Shown: one piece after another, positions 1-11,249 of the stretch | Layout of the letters: the number at the start of each line of letters is the position of its first letter | Position numbering within the stretch: the first letter of the stretch is position 1 | Assembly: GCA_900073065.1 (NCBI GenBank) | Contig: FJOG01000012.1 | Coordinates: 1,017,301-1,081,300, forward strand | Source of the DNA: Phialocephala subalpina | Lineage: Eukaryota > Ascomycota > Leotiomycetes > Helotiales > Mollisiaceae | DNA: 64,000 nucleotides | Direction of reading: 5' to 3' | Translations under genes and position numbers: made by a program | The notes under the pieces: generated by a model | Told to the model about the DNA's origin: nothing | What the model saw: the letters and a program-made list of their open reading frames with translations, nothing else | Databases searched by the model: none

Positions 1-1
1 C

Positions 2-1008
2 ACCAGATTCAGACATTCAGGTAGAAACGCACATTCCATCGGGCTCGACTTTTCCGACCAGACCTCTTTCTGGGGCCAATATCAAGCCTTGGTGGAGAAT
101 TACACTAAACGAGATATCAAGTTCAAAGGCGATGTCTACGATGCGTTTTCAGCTGTTATTCAAGGTTTGGAAAGCAACTCGAACGAGAGATTCCTTTGGG
201 GTCTCCCATGCTCGCGATTTGAGCTTGCGATGTCTTGGGATACGTTGCACGGGCAGTATAGACGGTTTGCGCTTTCGAAACTTCCGATGACAAATTTGAA
301 GAGGAATGTGGTTATGCCAAGCTGGTCGTGGATGGGTTGGATTGGTATTTCGCGATGTTGGGTCGCGGATGAACGTCTTGAGAGGTAAGTCAAGCCAATC
401 ACTTCCGATGGTGCCACCTTTGCTCACAAGATTCCAGCGAGAGACCGGAAATCGTGTGCTATGCCCGTCGAGAAACTCAGCTCGTCTCTGTTGAAGCACT
501 CACTAGAGACACCGATATATCCGCGTCGGCAGATATCGATCCGTCCACTTCTGTATCTCAGGTCGATCTCAATGAGAACTTACCCCACCTGACCAATACA
601 AAACTAGACACATTTCCCGACGAGTACATGATCTTCTTCTGGACATATTCAGCATTCTTCACTATCGACCAATCATCCATCTCGAACCCCCAAGATGCTA
701 GCTACGACTTCGGAAAATACGCTGATGATCCGAATCCAATTCTCAGAAACCAATTTGGGGAAGTGGCGGGGAGCGTGTGCAAGATGGCACCTGAGCACTG
801 GGATTTACACAAGGAGAAAAACGACTCAAAAGAGTTCATTGTTGTAGGTCGAAGGTCAATACCAGAGATTCCAGATATTCCTGCTGTTGTTCTTGCGATG
901 CAGATTGAGTGGATAGACGGAGTTGCGTATAGGGTTAACATGGCTGAGATTCAAGAAGAAGCTTGGTTAAAGGCGAGCCCAAAGAGGAAGCTGGTTGCGC
1001 TAGCATAA
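2..1008 (+). CDS. HET (heterokaryon incompatibility) domain protein, 3' part
   Basis: This is the C-terminal part of a HET-domain protein; the gene starts upstream of the window. Exons are 2-384 and 438-1008, with a 53-nt phase-2 intron (GTAAGT...CCAG). About 318 residues are visible. The segment around residues 30-120 follows the usual post-HET pattern: an acidic/aromatic start, then a 'Y-DAFSAVIQGLE' helix, 'FLWGLPCSRFELAMSW', and 'MPSWSWMGW', in which the Trp-rich PSWSW motif is characteristic of fungal HET proteins downstream of the HET core. HET proteins act in non-self recognition and programmed cell death after hyphal fusion. The core HET motif itself lies outside the window, so the assignment rests on the C-terminal pattern. 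The tail after residue 130 is not recognised. Confidence 0.75.
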
Positions 1009-1061
1009 ATTTGCGAGCACCTCAAGGACAATTAAACTTATTCTCATAGGGCCAATATCTT

Positions 1062-2339
1062 TTACCGTGAGATGTAAGCTTCCTCAAACTCATCAAGCTC
1101 CTTCGAAAGCCTCGCTTTGTCCTCATCTCTTGCCCAACATATCTCAACCGCATTCCTCTGCAGCTTCACCATCTCCGCATCCGTAAACTTGCACTTATCC
1201 CTCACCATATACAACCCATGCATCACCCAATTATCTTCCATATACGCAGGATCATCACTTGCAATCGTAATTTTGTTACCAGCATCAAATAGCTTCCGAA
1301 TCCTCAGAAAGACTTCATCTTCAGCTGCATGTCGGATATAAGCACAAGGACAAATCGTCATCCCAATCCCTTTCTTTTTGATGATTTCCGTCAAGTCATC
1401 ACTATCAGCAGCATTCATTCCGTGATCTATCCGTTCGGCACCTGAACCACCGAGGTTCTCGCAGACTTGACGAATGTGTTCCAGGGTATTCTTTTGGTTG
1501 AAATCGCAGTGAGCTGTGAGTCTGAATTTATCCTTCTTAGCTCGTTGGAACACTTCGTAGAAAAGACTCGGAGGCCGATCAAGCTCATCTGAATCGAGGC
1601 CGATGCCGATGATCATATCTTTGTACGGTAGTGCGGCTTCGTATTGCTGAATTGCTGATTCTGGGGACATGTCTCGCAGGAAACACATTATCCATTGTGA
1701 TTTTACCTTCAAATAATAAGCAACGAGTCTTTCGAAAATGCCGAGACTTACATTCAACTCCTTTGCAGCCTTCTCCTGTGCTCGTTTGAATCCTTTCATG
1801 ACTACGTCTAGAGCGATTCCCCTCCTAGTATGACCCTGAGGATCAAAAAACACCTCACAATACCTAACATCCATCCCCTCCACCCTTTCAAAATACCCCA
1901 TCGCTAAATCATAAAAATCCTCCTCCGTCTGCAATAACTCAAATCCTCCATAATAAATTTCGAAGAAAGTGAAAGATTTCGATGCCTCAGCAGACCCAGC
2001 TCCGATTCTGCCACGAATTTGGGTGTATGCTTCCTCGACTTCTTGGAGGGAAGTGAGGGGTACTTTGGAGGTACCGCATGTTAAGGGGATGGAGTTGCGT
2101 TGGGAGAGGGTCCAGCGGAGGGAGGGCGACATGGTGCCTTCTATGTGGACGTGGAGTTCGATTTTGGGGATTTGGGTGATGATGGGATCGGCGGATTGGA
2201 GGTGTTGGGTCCGCCACTTTTGACGTTGCTCGTACGTTGACTTCATGCTGGACGACATGGCGAAGGTAGTTCCGGGGACTAGACGTTTGGGTGAAATTGT
2301 TCCAATGGCAAAATAGAGGCTGGATGGTACAGATATCAT
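1062..2339 (-). CDS. Adenosine/adenine deaminase-family amidohydrolase
   Basis: Intronless frame of 425 codons. The first ATG is at 2339, but homology begins only near residue 59, so Met28 (position 2258, 398 aa) is a plausible start. Metal-dependent deaminases of this family hydrolyse the 6-amino group of adenine or adenosine in purine salvage. Visible motifs in order: the zinc-binding H-x-H in 'KIELHVHIEGT', a 'LTAHCDFNQ' segment at the third zinc histidine, 'ERIDHG' (fourth histidine region) and 'IASDDPAY' (zinc and catalytic aspartates). Canonical members read H-A-G-E at the third site, with the Glu serving as proton donor. Here the reading is H-C-D-F, so this is a divergent subfamily and substrate specificity should not be assumed. 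It is cytosolic by lack of a signal peptide. Confidence 0.8.
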   Translation of the reverse strand: MISVPSSLYFAIGTISPKRLVPGTTFAMSSSMKSTYEQRQKWRTQHLQSADPIITQIPKIELHVHIEGTMSPSLRWTLSQRNSIPLTCGTSKVPLTSLQEVEEAYTQIRGRIGAGSAEASKSFTFFEIYYGGFELLQTEEDFYDLAMGYFERVEGMDVRYCEVFFDPQGHTRRGIALDVVMKGFKRAQEKAAKELNVSLGIFERLVAYYLKVKSQWIMCFLRDMSPESAIQQYEAALPYKDMIIGIGLDSDELDRPPSLFYEVFQRAKKDKFRLTAHCDFNQKNTLEHIRQVCENLGGSGAERIDHGMNAADSDDLTEIIKKKGIGMTICPCAYIRHAAEDEVFLRIRKLFDAGNKITIASDDPAYMEDNWVMHGLYMVRDKCKFTDAEMVKLQRNAVEICWARDEDKARLSKELDEFEEAYISR

Positions 2340-2729
2340 GGATGCTGATTATCGTGCTGAGAAGCTGTTGTTGAAGGAGGAGCGTTGTAAGGTGGGGGTT
2401 GAAAAGTACCCCGCTTTTACTGATAGAGGCGAGTCGCTAAACTTTAGGGTATTCAGGGGCTCGGATCCAGCGATCGATCACTTCTTGAAAAACTTGGTGG
2501 TGATGATCCTGTAAAATCTGTAGCAAACTGAGAGATGGAAAGAGTGAAGCATGGAATGAAAAACATTTCATCGTATCGTAAGTGCTAGCCTTGTGAAGAA
2601 AATAATATATACAACACCAAGCCTAAATCTTTACGTCCAACTCTCCGTAAAGCTCCGCCATTCCTACCCTCGTAAATATCCGAATCACCCTGAGTTTCTC
2701 ATTCCCCTCGAACGCAGAATTCCCACCAA

Positions 2730-4476
2730 CTAGAAATGGAAATCCAGTTTGTACATATGGATAATGTTGTTCATTCCACTACTCAGATACAGAGTCTTAT
2801 GGCTTCCATCCGGACTCCAGAACGGATGAACATTCACGCCATAACCAGGAATATTTTCGAGTTCGTACTGAGGAACAATCATTAGCCAATTTCCCAATTA
2901 CGTAAACTCCCTTTGGAGGAGTATCAAAGTAGTCGAATTCACTCACCAATCCAGTCCAAGGCCCATACGGAGTATCACTCGTTGAAAACATCATCGTCGC
3001 CCCGAACGAAGACGTGAACAACATGTACTTCTGAAAGTAATTCGACCACATAATCGAGCCTTGCCCATCCGAATGCACGATTCCCTGCACTCCATACTCC
3101 AGACTCGCCTCCAACTTATTCGGAACGCCCTTGATCCATTGATTGTCAAGCCTCAAAAACTCATAAGCATCAATATCAAACGCATCTGCCACCAGCGCCC
3201 TTCCNNNNNNNNNNNNNNNNNNNNNNNNNNNNNNNNNNNNNNNNNNNNNNNNNNNNNNNNNNNNNNNNNNNNNNNNNNNNNNNNNNNNNNNNNNNNNNNN
3301 NNNNNNNNNNNNNNNNNNNNNNNNNNNNNNNNNNNNNNNNNNNNNNNNNNNNNNNNNNNNNNNNNNNNNNNNNNNNNNNNNNNNNNNNNNNNNNNNNNNN
3401 NNNNNNNNNNNNNNNNNNNNNNNNNNNNNNNNNNNNNNNNNNNNNNNNNNNNNNNNNNNNNNNNNNNNNNNNNNNNNNNNNNNNNNNNNNNNNNNNNNNN
3501 NNNNNNNNNNNNNNNNNNNNNNNNNNNNNNNNNNNNNNNNNNNNNNNNNNNNNNNNNNNNNNNNNNNNNNNNNNNNNNNNNNNNNNNNNNNNNNNNNNNN
3601 NNNNNNNNNNNNNNNNNNNNNNNNNNNNNNNNNNNNNNNNNNNNNNNNNNNNNNNNNNNNNNNNNNNNNNNNNNNNNNNNNNNNNNNNNNNNNNNNNNNN
3701 NNNNNNNNNNNNNAACAATAATCCCCGTCGGTCCGCCATTGGTGTACGTATAAATATACCCCTCAGCATTCATCACAGTCATGATGCCCACCTCAATAGC
3801 ATCAGGACCAGTAACCAAAGGACCAGTACGGTTCGCGATCGGCATCTCGTCGCCGAGTGTCGCGCGGTATATGCCTAGGCCGCGATCGATTCTTGTTCCA
3901 GTGGTATCGCGCCAGACTTCCCAGACGAAACCGATTCCGAGGCCAGGAGACACTTCGGCGACGTTGCTGGTGCTGAGGCCCCAGAATGGGGTTGGTTGTT
4001 GGGGGACAGGGTCGGCGGAGTCGGGTTCGGCGAAGATGAGGTCGAGGACGTCGGTAATGTTTTTCATGTCGACGCGGAGCATGTCGTCTGGTGTGCCGTA
4101 GACTTGAGGAGGGATAGAGTCAGTAATTTTGTTTCCTGAGGAGGAAGATATAAGGCAAGGAAAGCTTACATGCAGGCCCAGTTGAGAAGCCATCTTGCAA
4201 GCCATCAAGAGAAAGCACGTCGCCGAAGTTCCAAAAGAGGGTGTTGTCGAGCACGGAGGTACGGCCGTTGTCCCAGCCCATGCTCGGGTCGGTACTGCTG
4301 TAGATGCTACCGACATTTGAGATGTGCCACTTTGTATTGTTTTCCAAAGCAAACGTTATGGGATCGGGAAGGGTGCCTGTTGGGTAGGAGGAGGTTGCCG
4401 AGGATGTAGCCGATCGCTTCTCAAGGATCGGGCTAGCCAGAACGGCAGAAGCGAAGAAAATGAACGATGCTTTCAT
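2730..4476 (-). CDS. Secreted DUF4185-like (beta-propeller, glycosidase-like) protein, interrupted by N gap
   Basis: Exons on the minus strand: 4476-4170; 4102 into the N gap; from the gap to 2947; 2867-2730. Introns are 4103-4169 (phase 1) and 2868-2946 (phase 0, GTGAGT donor, TTCCTCAG acceptor). The product opens with a signal peptide (residues 1-15, 'MKASFIFFASAVLAS', then a KR dibasic site). Segments such as 'WGLSTSNVAEVSPGLG' and 'MFSTSDTPYGPWTGL', and the C-terminal 'HPFWSPDGSHKTLYLSSG', resemble the blades of GH43/DUF4185-type propellers that bind or cleave carbohydrate. About 509 unknown bases remove the centre, and the two flanking reading frames differ, so either an intron lies in the gap or its length is estimated. 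No catalytic residue can be assigned. Extracellular location is inferred from the signal peptide. Confidence 0.6.
3205..3713. other. Assembly gap (509 N)
   Basis: Run of N inside the secreted propeller-like gene. Nothing can be read here. Confidence 1.
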
Positions 4477-5630
4477 CTTGAAGACAGAAAAGAAGTATCC
4501 AGTTGAAGGAATGTATGAAGAAATAAATGAAGGAATGAATGAAGAATTGAAGCATGAATGTGCCAGCACAGAATGGCTGAAAAGCAGGCGCAAAAGAGCG
4601 ATGCGATTCAACTCATGATGGACCGAGGTGCACATATATATTTGCTCCCATTCCAAAGACCACAGCCTGGACTGCGATAACTTCCAGGTACCAGATGATC
4701 GTCACCCAGATCATCCGAACGTGGATGAGCTAACAAACGTGTCCTGCCAAGCTTGAATCCATCGAGGAGGGTCGGCCCGTGGGGTGATTGGATGTGTATC
4801 CGTCTGATAAGATTGCGTCCGAACGATCGCTGTAGTGAGCCTTGCTCTCTACGCGAACGATTAGGGAGAGAACAGAAGGCCAATAGCCTTAGGCCATCGC
4901 GAACTGAGAGCCTGTCGTGGCTCTCGTAGCCGCATGTTTCAAACGACGGATTGTTTCAAGCGAATAGAATCACGTGAACGCGGAAAATTTCGAGATAGAC
5001 CTGCAGATACACTGGCAGTTGCCCGGAGAATTGTTTGAAGTGGATCTTAGTATCTGCGCTTCGCCATGAGCCCGGAATGTGTGGAGGTCTGGACGTGCAA
5101 GTGCTTTTGCCAGCTGTGAACGTCTTCAATTGCCGAGATGGAAGGAGCGTACACGAATCATGACTGCATGAGCGCGAAGCTTGCAAGGTTCCCAACAGCT
5201 CACACTTGACTAAGTGGAGATTGTCCCGAGACATCTTTTCGTGAGGTATCAAACAAAAGATATCTGTAGTTCAATACATTACAAGACAAGCCGGGCGGAA
5301 CAGGGGCACGAAAGCAAAAACATGGGGACAGTTTGTCGTTGACATTTGTGCCTCAATCCTTGGGCAAAATGGAATAACTTGCCTGGAACGGCTTCAAAAA
5401 CGGAGCACTTCCTTAGTCGAAACAGGCTAAAAGTATATAAACTGAAGTAGTGCGCGTTGAGGAAGATGATTGTGCGTTGATAGAAGGAAGACTCCGAGAG
5501 TTCTGCAAGATGATCGAGATTTTACCCCGCCTAAGCGAAGCGCTAGTCGGTTTAGCCCAGTTTTGCACACGGTTGAAATGGCCAAGAACGGCTCTGATCC
5601 CTCAGCTTGCACAGGAGCAAACTCAAATCT
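4477..5630. other. Intergenic, between two minus-strand genes
   Basis: Contains the upstream region of the secreted propeller-like gene, including a TATATATA-like stretch near 4634-4641, about 160 nt before its ATG. It also contains the 3' flank of the Hsp70-like gene. Short reading frames here show no signal peptide, motif or splice logic. No gene is called. Confidence 0.6.
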
Positions 5631-8031
5631 TTACAACACTGTGCCGAAAGACCTCAATATCTGTTCCATGTGCTTGACCTTGACACTGACTTCGGATGAA
5701 ACAGTAAGCTCAACTTCCAAATCGACCGTGTAATAAAAGCCTCCATTCTCATCCTCTTGTCTCTGGCGAAGCTCGTCGGGAATGGACCTCAAGTCGATGC
5801 TTAAATATGCAACCTCAATGTTCTCTCGTAGTTCCGGTGCAAGAGGACCTAAATTCCGATTAGTACAGAACTTGAATTTAGTTGACCGAGATGGCGGGAC
5901 AGTGCGTACCTATTGGAAGAATCTCCATCAAACTAGAGTTTGGTTCTTCGTTTGATGTGGCAATGAATGTTATCTGTTTTCTTCTTTGAACTCTTTGTTG
6001 CGTCGGTGGAAATTTGTAGCGAATATTGAATGTTGACAAAATTGCCTGGTCTGGGAGAATGACATCGCCTCGACGAACAAGCCAGGTAACCTGATCCGGG
6101 AGTACACCTTCGTCCCAACTATTATCCTAGTCGTCCTCAATATCGAAGGCTGAAATCCCATAGTGCCTCGGACATTCTTGGAGGAGAGGTGCAGCTGCCA
6201 TTCTGATACCCATCCCCCGAAGTAATGCACCTTGGACTGCACCTACCCAACTGAGATTCGATGTCAGTATACGAAATTAGGTTTGTTGAGAAGAGACGTT
6301 CTACGCACCAGTCATCGGGCCTATGAACTTGACAATTGCCAGATCTATGTGCAAATTTTGTAACTTCATTGAATAGATATTCACTTTCTGACAGTCCACC
6401 AGCCATGATAATATTCTTTCGTTAGATTGTTAGAGATTATGTCGGACTAAAGCCCCGCGAGAAGGAGGCGTTCTTACTGTGACTTCACGCCGAAATCCAT
6501 TAAGGTTCATGCTCCTCACTCTCGTGGTCTGTTGGGCGAGTAATCGAAGGATCTTATTCAACGTGCCTGAATATATTCCCTTCAGGTCTTCTCTATTATC
6601 ATTAGCTATGAAATGAAACCAGATGAAGCAATTCGCACTTACTCGGTCAAGGTTAAGACACCATTAACGAAGCTATCCTCGAAGCCTGGGGCAATCCTGG
6701 TTCCTCTCGGAATGGTAAGCAGTGCATCACCAGTCCCAGTATATATATGCTGAATCCTCTCGAAACGCTCTAGAATGACTTGAGTTCTAGGTAGGAAATT
6801 CCACCCCACTCGTGTGCCCATTTCTTGTTGGTCTAAATTTTGTATTCGCGGCTCCAAAAAAGTTAAGAATGAAGTCTCTATCGAAGCTTGACCGTAATTG
6901 CCCACTATTCAAGGGCTGAATATTAGCATTCTGGTACGGGTTCGGTTGTGATCTTACCTGAGTGCATGCCCACTTTCGATATTTCGAATGGCTCGAGCTT
7001 ACCAATCAAATAAGATGCCAACTCCTTTGCAAATACTTTTTAGGAAGGTTACTCAAACCATGTCAGCGCTAGAAACTTACAACTCTTCCAGACTCAACGT
7101 AACAGACTACAATACATTCGCCCTGCCCCCATCATCAGCACTGCACTGACATAAGAAGAGGACAGTTTCTCACCGGTATAAAGAAATTGTGACGAGGGAC
7201 TTTCAAATACATATCTTGCACAGTGTACAAGATCCACGATTCAAACTCTGATACGAAAGAGATGTTCCGAAGAGTTGGAAACATTGCGTCAGGGAATGCT
7301 CCTCTGACGGCTCGGTAGAACTTATTCATCGTTTCGTATGACCATCTCTAAAGCCAGTCAGAGGCATCAAGAATTAGATTGTTGGAAAGAAACCCGACCT
7401 ACATCTGGATACGTGATCACGAGATCCAACGGAACACACTCCAAGGTATATCTTCCCTGACTAAACATATGTTGCCACCACGCTCTCGTAACCTTGCTCA
7501 AGTAATCCATCACAACATCCTCTGCACTCTTCGTAATGTGTATTGGCACATCGTTACTTATCGCAATCTCGTCGTTGACACGAAGCTCTCGGAGCAAATC
7601 AAGTCCTTTCAATGAATCTCTCAGGTTTACAAGCTCTTCCAAAGTAGAGCGAGGCTCCAGCTCCAGTTTTGTATACTCCAAAACTCGCGAACCCTTATCG
7701 ATCGACCAGCCCCATTGGGAACAGTGTGTATCTGGGTTTGTTGGAGAGTAGGAAATTTTTGATGGAACTCTCTGCATGGAAACTTCGGGCCACTCTCTAA
7801 AGACCACCGAATCAAACTCATCGGGTTCAATTGCTAAGCCGCATGTTTGACAGTACGCAAGAGCTAAGGTGAGAGTCGTTAGAGCAGAAGACAAAGACTA
7901 TAGGGCGTTGCAAAGGGGCGTCGCGTACACGTGAATGAGTAACCATAATCTAGACCGAGGAGGATTCTAGGTCCAGTTGCGCCAGTAGCCTCAACTCCAA
8001 CAGCGGGCTGGGCATTATTGTTCTGGGCCAT
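5631..8031 (-). pseudogene. Hsp70-like ASKHA ATPase gene with one in-frame TAG
   Basis: Ten exons can be traced: 8031-7929, 7863-7403, 7347-7174, 7122-7081, 7024-6958, 6904-6643, 6592-6478, 6415-6309, 6250-5910 and 5848-5631. All nine introns are 50-65 nt with good borders and matching phases. The order follows fungal Hsp70-like proteins: phosphate-1 'ILLGLDYGYSFTSLAYC', 'LVITYPDRWSYETMNK', 'PTLRNISFVSE', the phosphate-2 region, 'GKLEPFEIS', adenosine-motif 'IIMAGGLSESEY', and 'ALLRGMG...RHYG'. At codon 485 (6127-6129) the frame meets TAG; the same frame then continues open for 72 codons, splices, and ends normally at TAA. Without the stop the product would be about 629 aa. The phosphate-2 box reads 'CYVESGRVELA' where CDAGGGTVDLA is usual, so ATP binding looks impaired. 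A truncated protein, stop readthrough or a base error are alternatives. Confidence 0.75.
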
Positions 8032-8490
8032 AACTTTAATCACGATTCGAGAGACTCGTGAAGCATACGGACACCTCACTTGTGAGCGTGAAGTGGTGTT
8101 GACGAGTTTCGTGGTCCCACCTCGCTGGCAAGTTGCATGTGGCTTGCTCAACTGAGACACCCGGCGTTCTGCACATGACCCAAAAGTGAACCGAAAGCAA
8201 CGCACAATTGGTCGAGCTCCTGCATGTCTCACAATGTTTTGAATTTCCTACTTCGAGTCCTTATGAGGCTGCAACATCCGTTCTATCGTGTCATGAATAT
8301 CAGGCTTGTAATGACCTTCACTCCATCCCAATACCTACCTACAAAAATAAACAAACCTCTCCTCGTCCTTTTTCAACCTCGCATCCTCGATGTTTTCCTC
8401 GACACAATTTGGCAAAACGACATCTGGGACAGCCTCAAACTTTACAAAGAGGTCCGCACCGCCTTTGATCTGGGTTGCCTTGCCATCAGC

Positions 8491-9657
8491 CTAAAGTATT
8501 TCGTCGCTGCTTGCTTCCAATGAGAACGTATGAGTCAAATCGAAGCTGTATCCCGGTTTGCAGACTAGATCAGCAGTATCGTCTTGCCGAACTCCTCCTC
8601 TCACATCAATCTTAGCGTTGTCCTCACTTCTGCTGGGTACAAAGCTAGTTTTATTCTCACTGTGCGACTAGACCGCTCTCAACCCCGGCCCAAGGTCACC
8701 CCTCTCACGCTTGACCTCCAATCCGGACAACTCTTGTTCCGGATTAACAGTCTCATACTCAAACACCTTCATGAGTTTATAAAATCCAGTCGCCAATAAT
8801 GGTTCAAGAGTGGGTCCAATCCAGTATATCCAATGATAACCCTCAAAAGAATGGGTAACGACAGCTGGCCCAAAAGACCGAGCAGGATTCAGAGATCCTC
8901 CGGTATAGTAAGTGCCTAACCAGTCGGATCATTCACGAGAGGAGTGGAAACACTCACTCGCCATCATGCCCACAAACAATAACAACCCAATACCCACTGG
9001 AGCAAGGAACGTGCTCTTATGCTTCTCAAGTTCTCAGCAGCCAGCATAAGTACTGTCAATGCCAGGAAGGCGGTCATAAACATCTCGATGAACAATCCTC
9101 TAACTCTCGATGTCCCTCCTCCTAACCTCGTATTTGCAGTCAGTGGCCCCTGGTACAACGTCAAGCATAAGGCAGCAGCTGCAATACCCCCTCAAAACCT
9201 GCGTTGCTGCAATCAAGACTCCGATCAAGAACATCGCTAACGTGATCTAGAATTATCAACACCTTTTCTCGGACCAGTCACCCGTCTCTTACATACCACT
9301 GAATTAAACAAACTCTCACTAACTGGAAAGAAATATCCAAGCCGTAACAGCCAACGAGAATCCAAAGGACAGCGAGATGAAAGGCAGCTGGGACGTATTG
9401 CTAGGTGCTCTGACCGTATTGGTATTGCCTAGAACCGTGCCTTGGAGTACAGCAACGCTGCCATCGAATTGTGTGATTTGGATTCCTGCGAAGGAAAAGA
9501 ATAGGAAGAGGACGGTGCCGACGAACTCGCTCGTCGTGGCGAGGAAGTGTTTTCGAGGGCCATCGGATATCCAGCCAAGGAAGGGGATGTGTGTTGTTCT
9601 TCTTGGCGATTTTGAGGATCCTTTGAACGTCGATGTTGGAAGTTGGGATTCAATATC
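8491..9657 (-). pseudogene. Aquaporin / aquaglyceroporin (MIP family) relic
   Basis: Read on the minus strand, the product follows a fungal MIP channel: 'EFVGTVLFLFFSFAGIQITQ' (TM1), 'FGFSLAVTAWIF' (TM2), 'TLAMFLIGVLIAATQVL' (TM3), 'LCLTLYQGPLTANTRLGGG', 'LFIEMFMTAFLALTVLML' (TM4), 'LLLFVGMMAS' (TM5), 'YYTGGSLNPARSFGPAVV' (second NPA), 'WIYWIGPTLEPLLA' (TM6) and a long acidic tail ending at a TAG at 8491-8493. The frame is broken after 'AWIF' (+1 nt, near 9317), in a G run near 9164 (+1) and in 'GCTGAGAACTTG' near 9030 (-1). A further in-frame TAG precedes the tail. The first NPA box reads N-S-V. No start codon is found at the 5' end, so an upstream exon may be missing. Not functional as read. 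Confidence 0.8.
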
Positions 9658-10431
9658 TATTATCTATAGTAAAGAATGTCTATTTGGAGAAGTGAGATGT
9701 GGAAAGATGAAACTCCCCCATCGAAGCGAGGACCGTCTGGAGTATTTAGCAAGCGTTCCTGGACTAGAACAGGACTTACACGACACTCGGTGGCACATTT
9801 ATGACCTCTCATGATCAATGATCATTTTTTCTTTGACGACGTCAACAAGTGTAATCAACCCTTGTGTGTATTGTACCCAGTAGATTTTGGAGCATGGTTA
9901 GCTGATTCGCTCACTACCCCTACCAACTTCATTAGCACGACCGGCAATGGTTAGTGGACACGTTGATGACAATTTGGAGAGATGATGTATCCTCTCTTTT
10001 CCATCAATCTTGTGCTTCAAATGTGTAAGAAAGAGCAAGATGTAGGGGATATAAGCTTTTTTGATGTTCGCGGGGAAACTTGCCAGTAGCCACTCGGAAG
10101 TATCCGCCATTTGCTTTGAGCCTCAGGAACAGATTCATGATTGACATCGAGCTTGAGATGGCTCTTGATAAGGGATTTGCAAGAGCAATTAGAGAAGACT
10201 GTAATAAGGAAGAGGACTGCACTTGCAGTCTCAATTCGAGTCTCATTCGCAGCATTTGGAGGGAAGTGAACTGCGAAATTGGGTATCATTGTTTCATTGT
10301 TGCTCTAAAAGTCTCCTTAACCAAACCTCCTGTCCTCTCATCACCACCATTGCTTAATCTTCTTCCTACCCTGTTTCATCTACATCTCAAACGCAACCTC
10401 AAATCGAATCCACCCTACTCCAAGTCCTCCA
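9658..10431. other. Intergenic
   Basis: Overlapping short frames on both strands (for example around 10004-10442) share no recognisable motif and no convincing splice pattern. Nothing is called here. Confidence 0.5.
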
Positions 10432-10786
10432 CTAGACAGTAACTGATTTCGTACAATTACTCCCAGCTCCATCCCAAGCACAGTGCTCTTTGCAATATCC
10501 ACATATGCCTCCCCTATCATCGAATAGCGCTATCAGCTCCTCACTCCCAAACCTCCACCAAACCTCGATCCCTTGGGTCCGAAAGGGATACCTACGGATA
10601 ATACCAAGGACTTGTCACCTGCGGATCCCGAGGTATGATCGAGATTATGCTCTTTAGGTAGTTGTAGCATGTGAGACCGGGACATGGAATATCTGCTGTA
10701 GAGTCGAGATTAACTGGTGTTGGCGCGGGTGCTGCGATGACAGCGAGAGCCAGGTAGGCAGGGAAGATGAAGGTTGCGAATCGCAT
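10432..10786 (-). CDS. Small secreted Cys-containing protein candidate, frame shift or unrecognised intron
   Basis: The first 64 codons (10786-10592) begin with a clear signal peptide ('MRFATFIFPAYLALAVIAAP') and contain a CPGLTC pair before a TAG. In another frame, immediately downstream and without a gap, the strand encodes a protein-like stretch ('IEVWWRFGSEELIALFDD', then C-G-Y-C-K-E-H-C and a final Cys), ending with TAG at 10432-10434. Together these would give a small secreted cysteine-rich protein of about 115 aa, the size of many fungal effectors. No intron with matching phase and usual length joins them, so a 1-nt shift is the simplest reading. Function unknown. The alternative is that only the 64-aa product is made. 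Confidence 0.4.
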
Positions 10787-11249
10787 TTTCGAAATCTTCA
10801 AAGAAGTTGCACCAAAGTTTGGGAGTCTGGTGTTGAGGTAATAGAACCCATAGCGACACGTAGAAGTATAAATAGATCCCAATTTGACGATGTTGACGAT
10901 GATGTGCCGATTAGGTGTGAGGGGAAGTTCGAGCTTCGATAGGCTATATGGAAGAATGTTGGCCAGGTTTCCGCGCCACTTCATAGATTGCTTTTGCTAG
11001 CATTCGAACCACAAGTTCCAACATGCTGGGTATATAGATGAAGTAGCATCGGGCGATACCAAGGTTCCGAGGTTTCGCTTTCCTTTCGATCTGGGCACAG
11101 GTGCCGGAGTCGTCCCTTCCTTCCTCGCGGAATCATTTTCACGAGCCCCGTCGCCGAAAATTTTAGAGCTGTGCGTTAGTCTAGCACAATGCTCTGATGC
11201 CGTGGGAGCTGAATTAGTATTATTGTAGATAGAAAAGTCCGTGTTTCTC

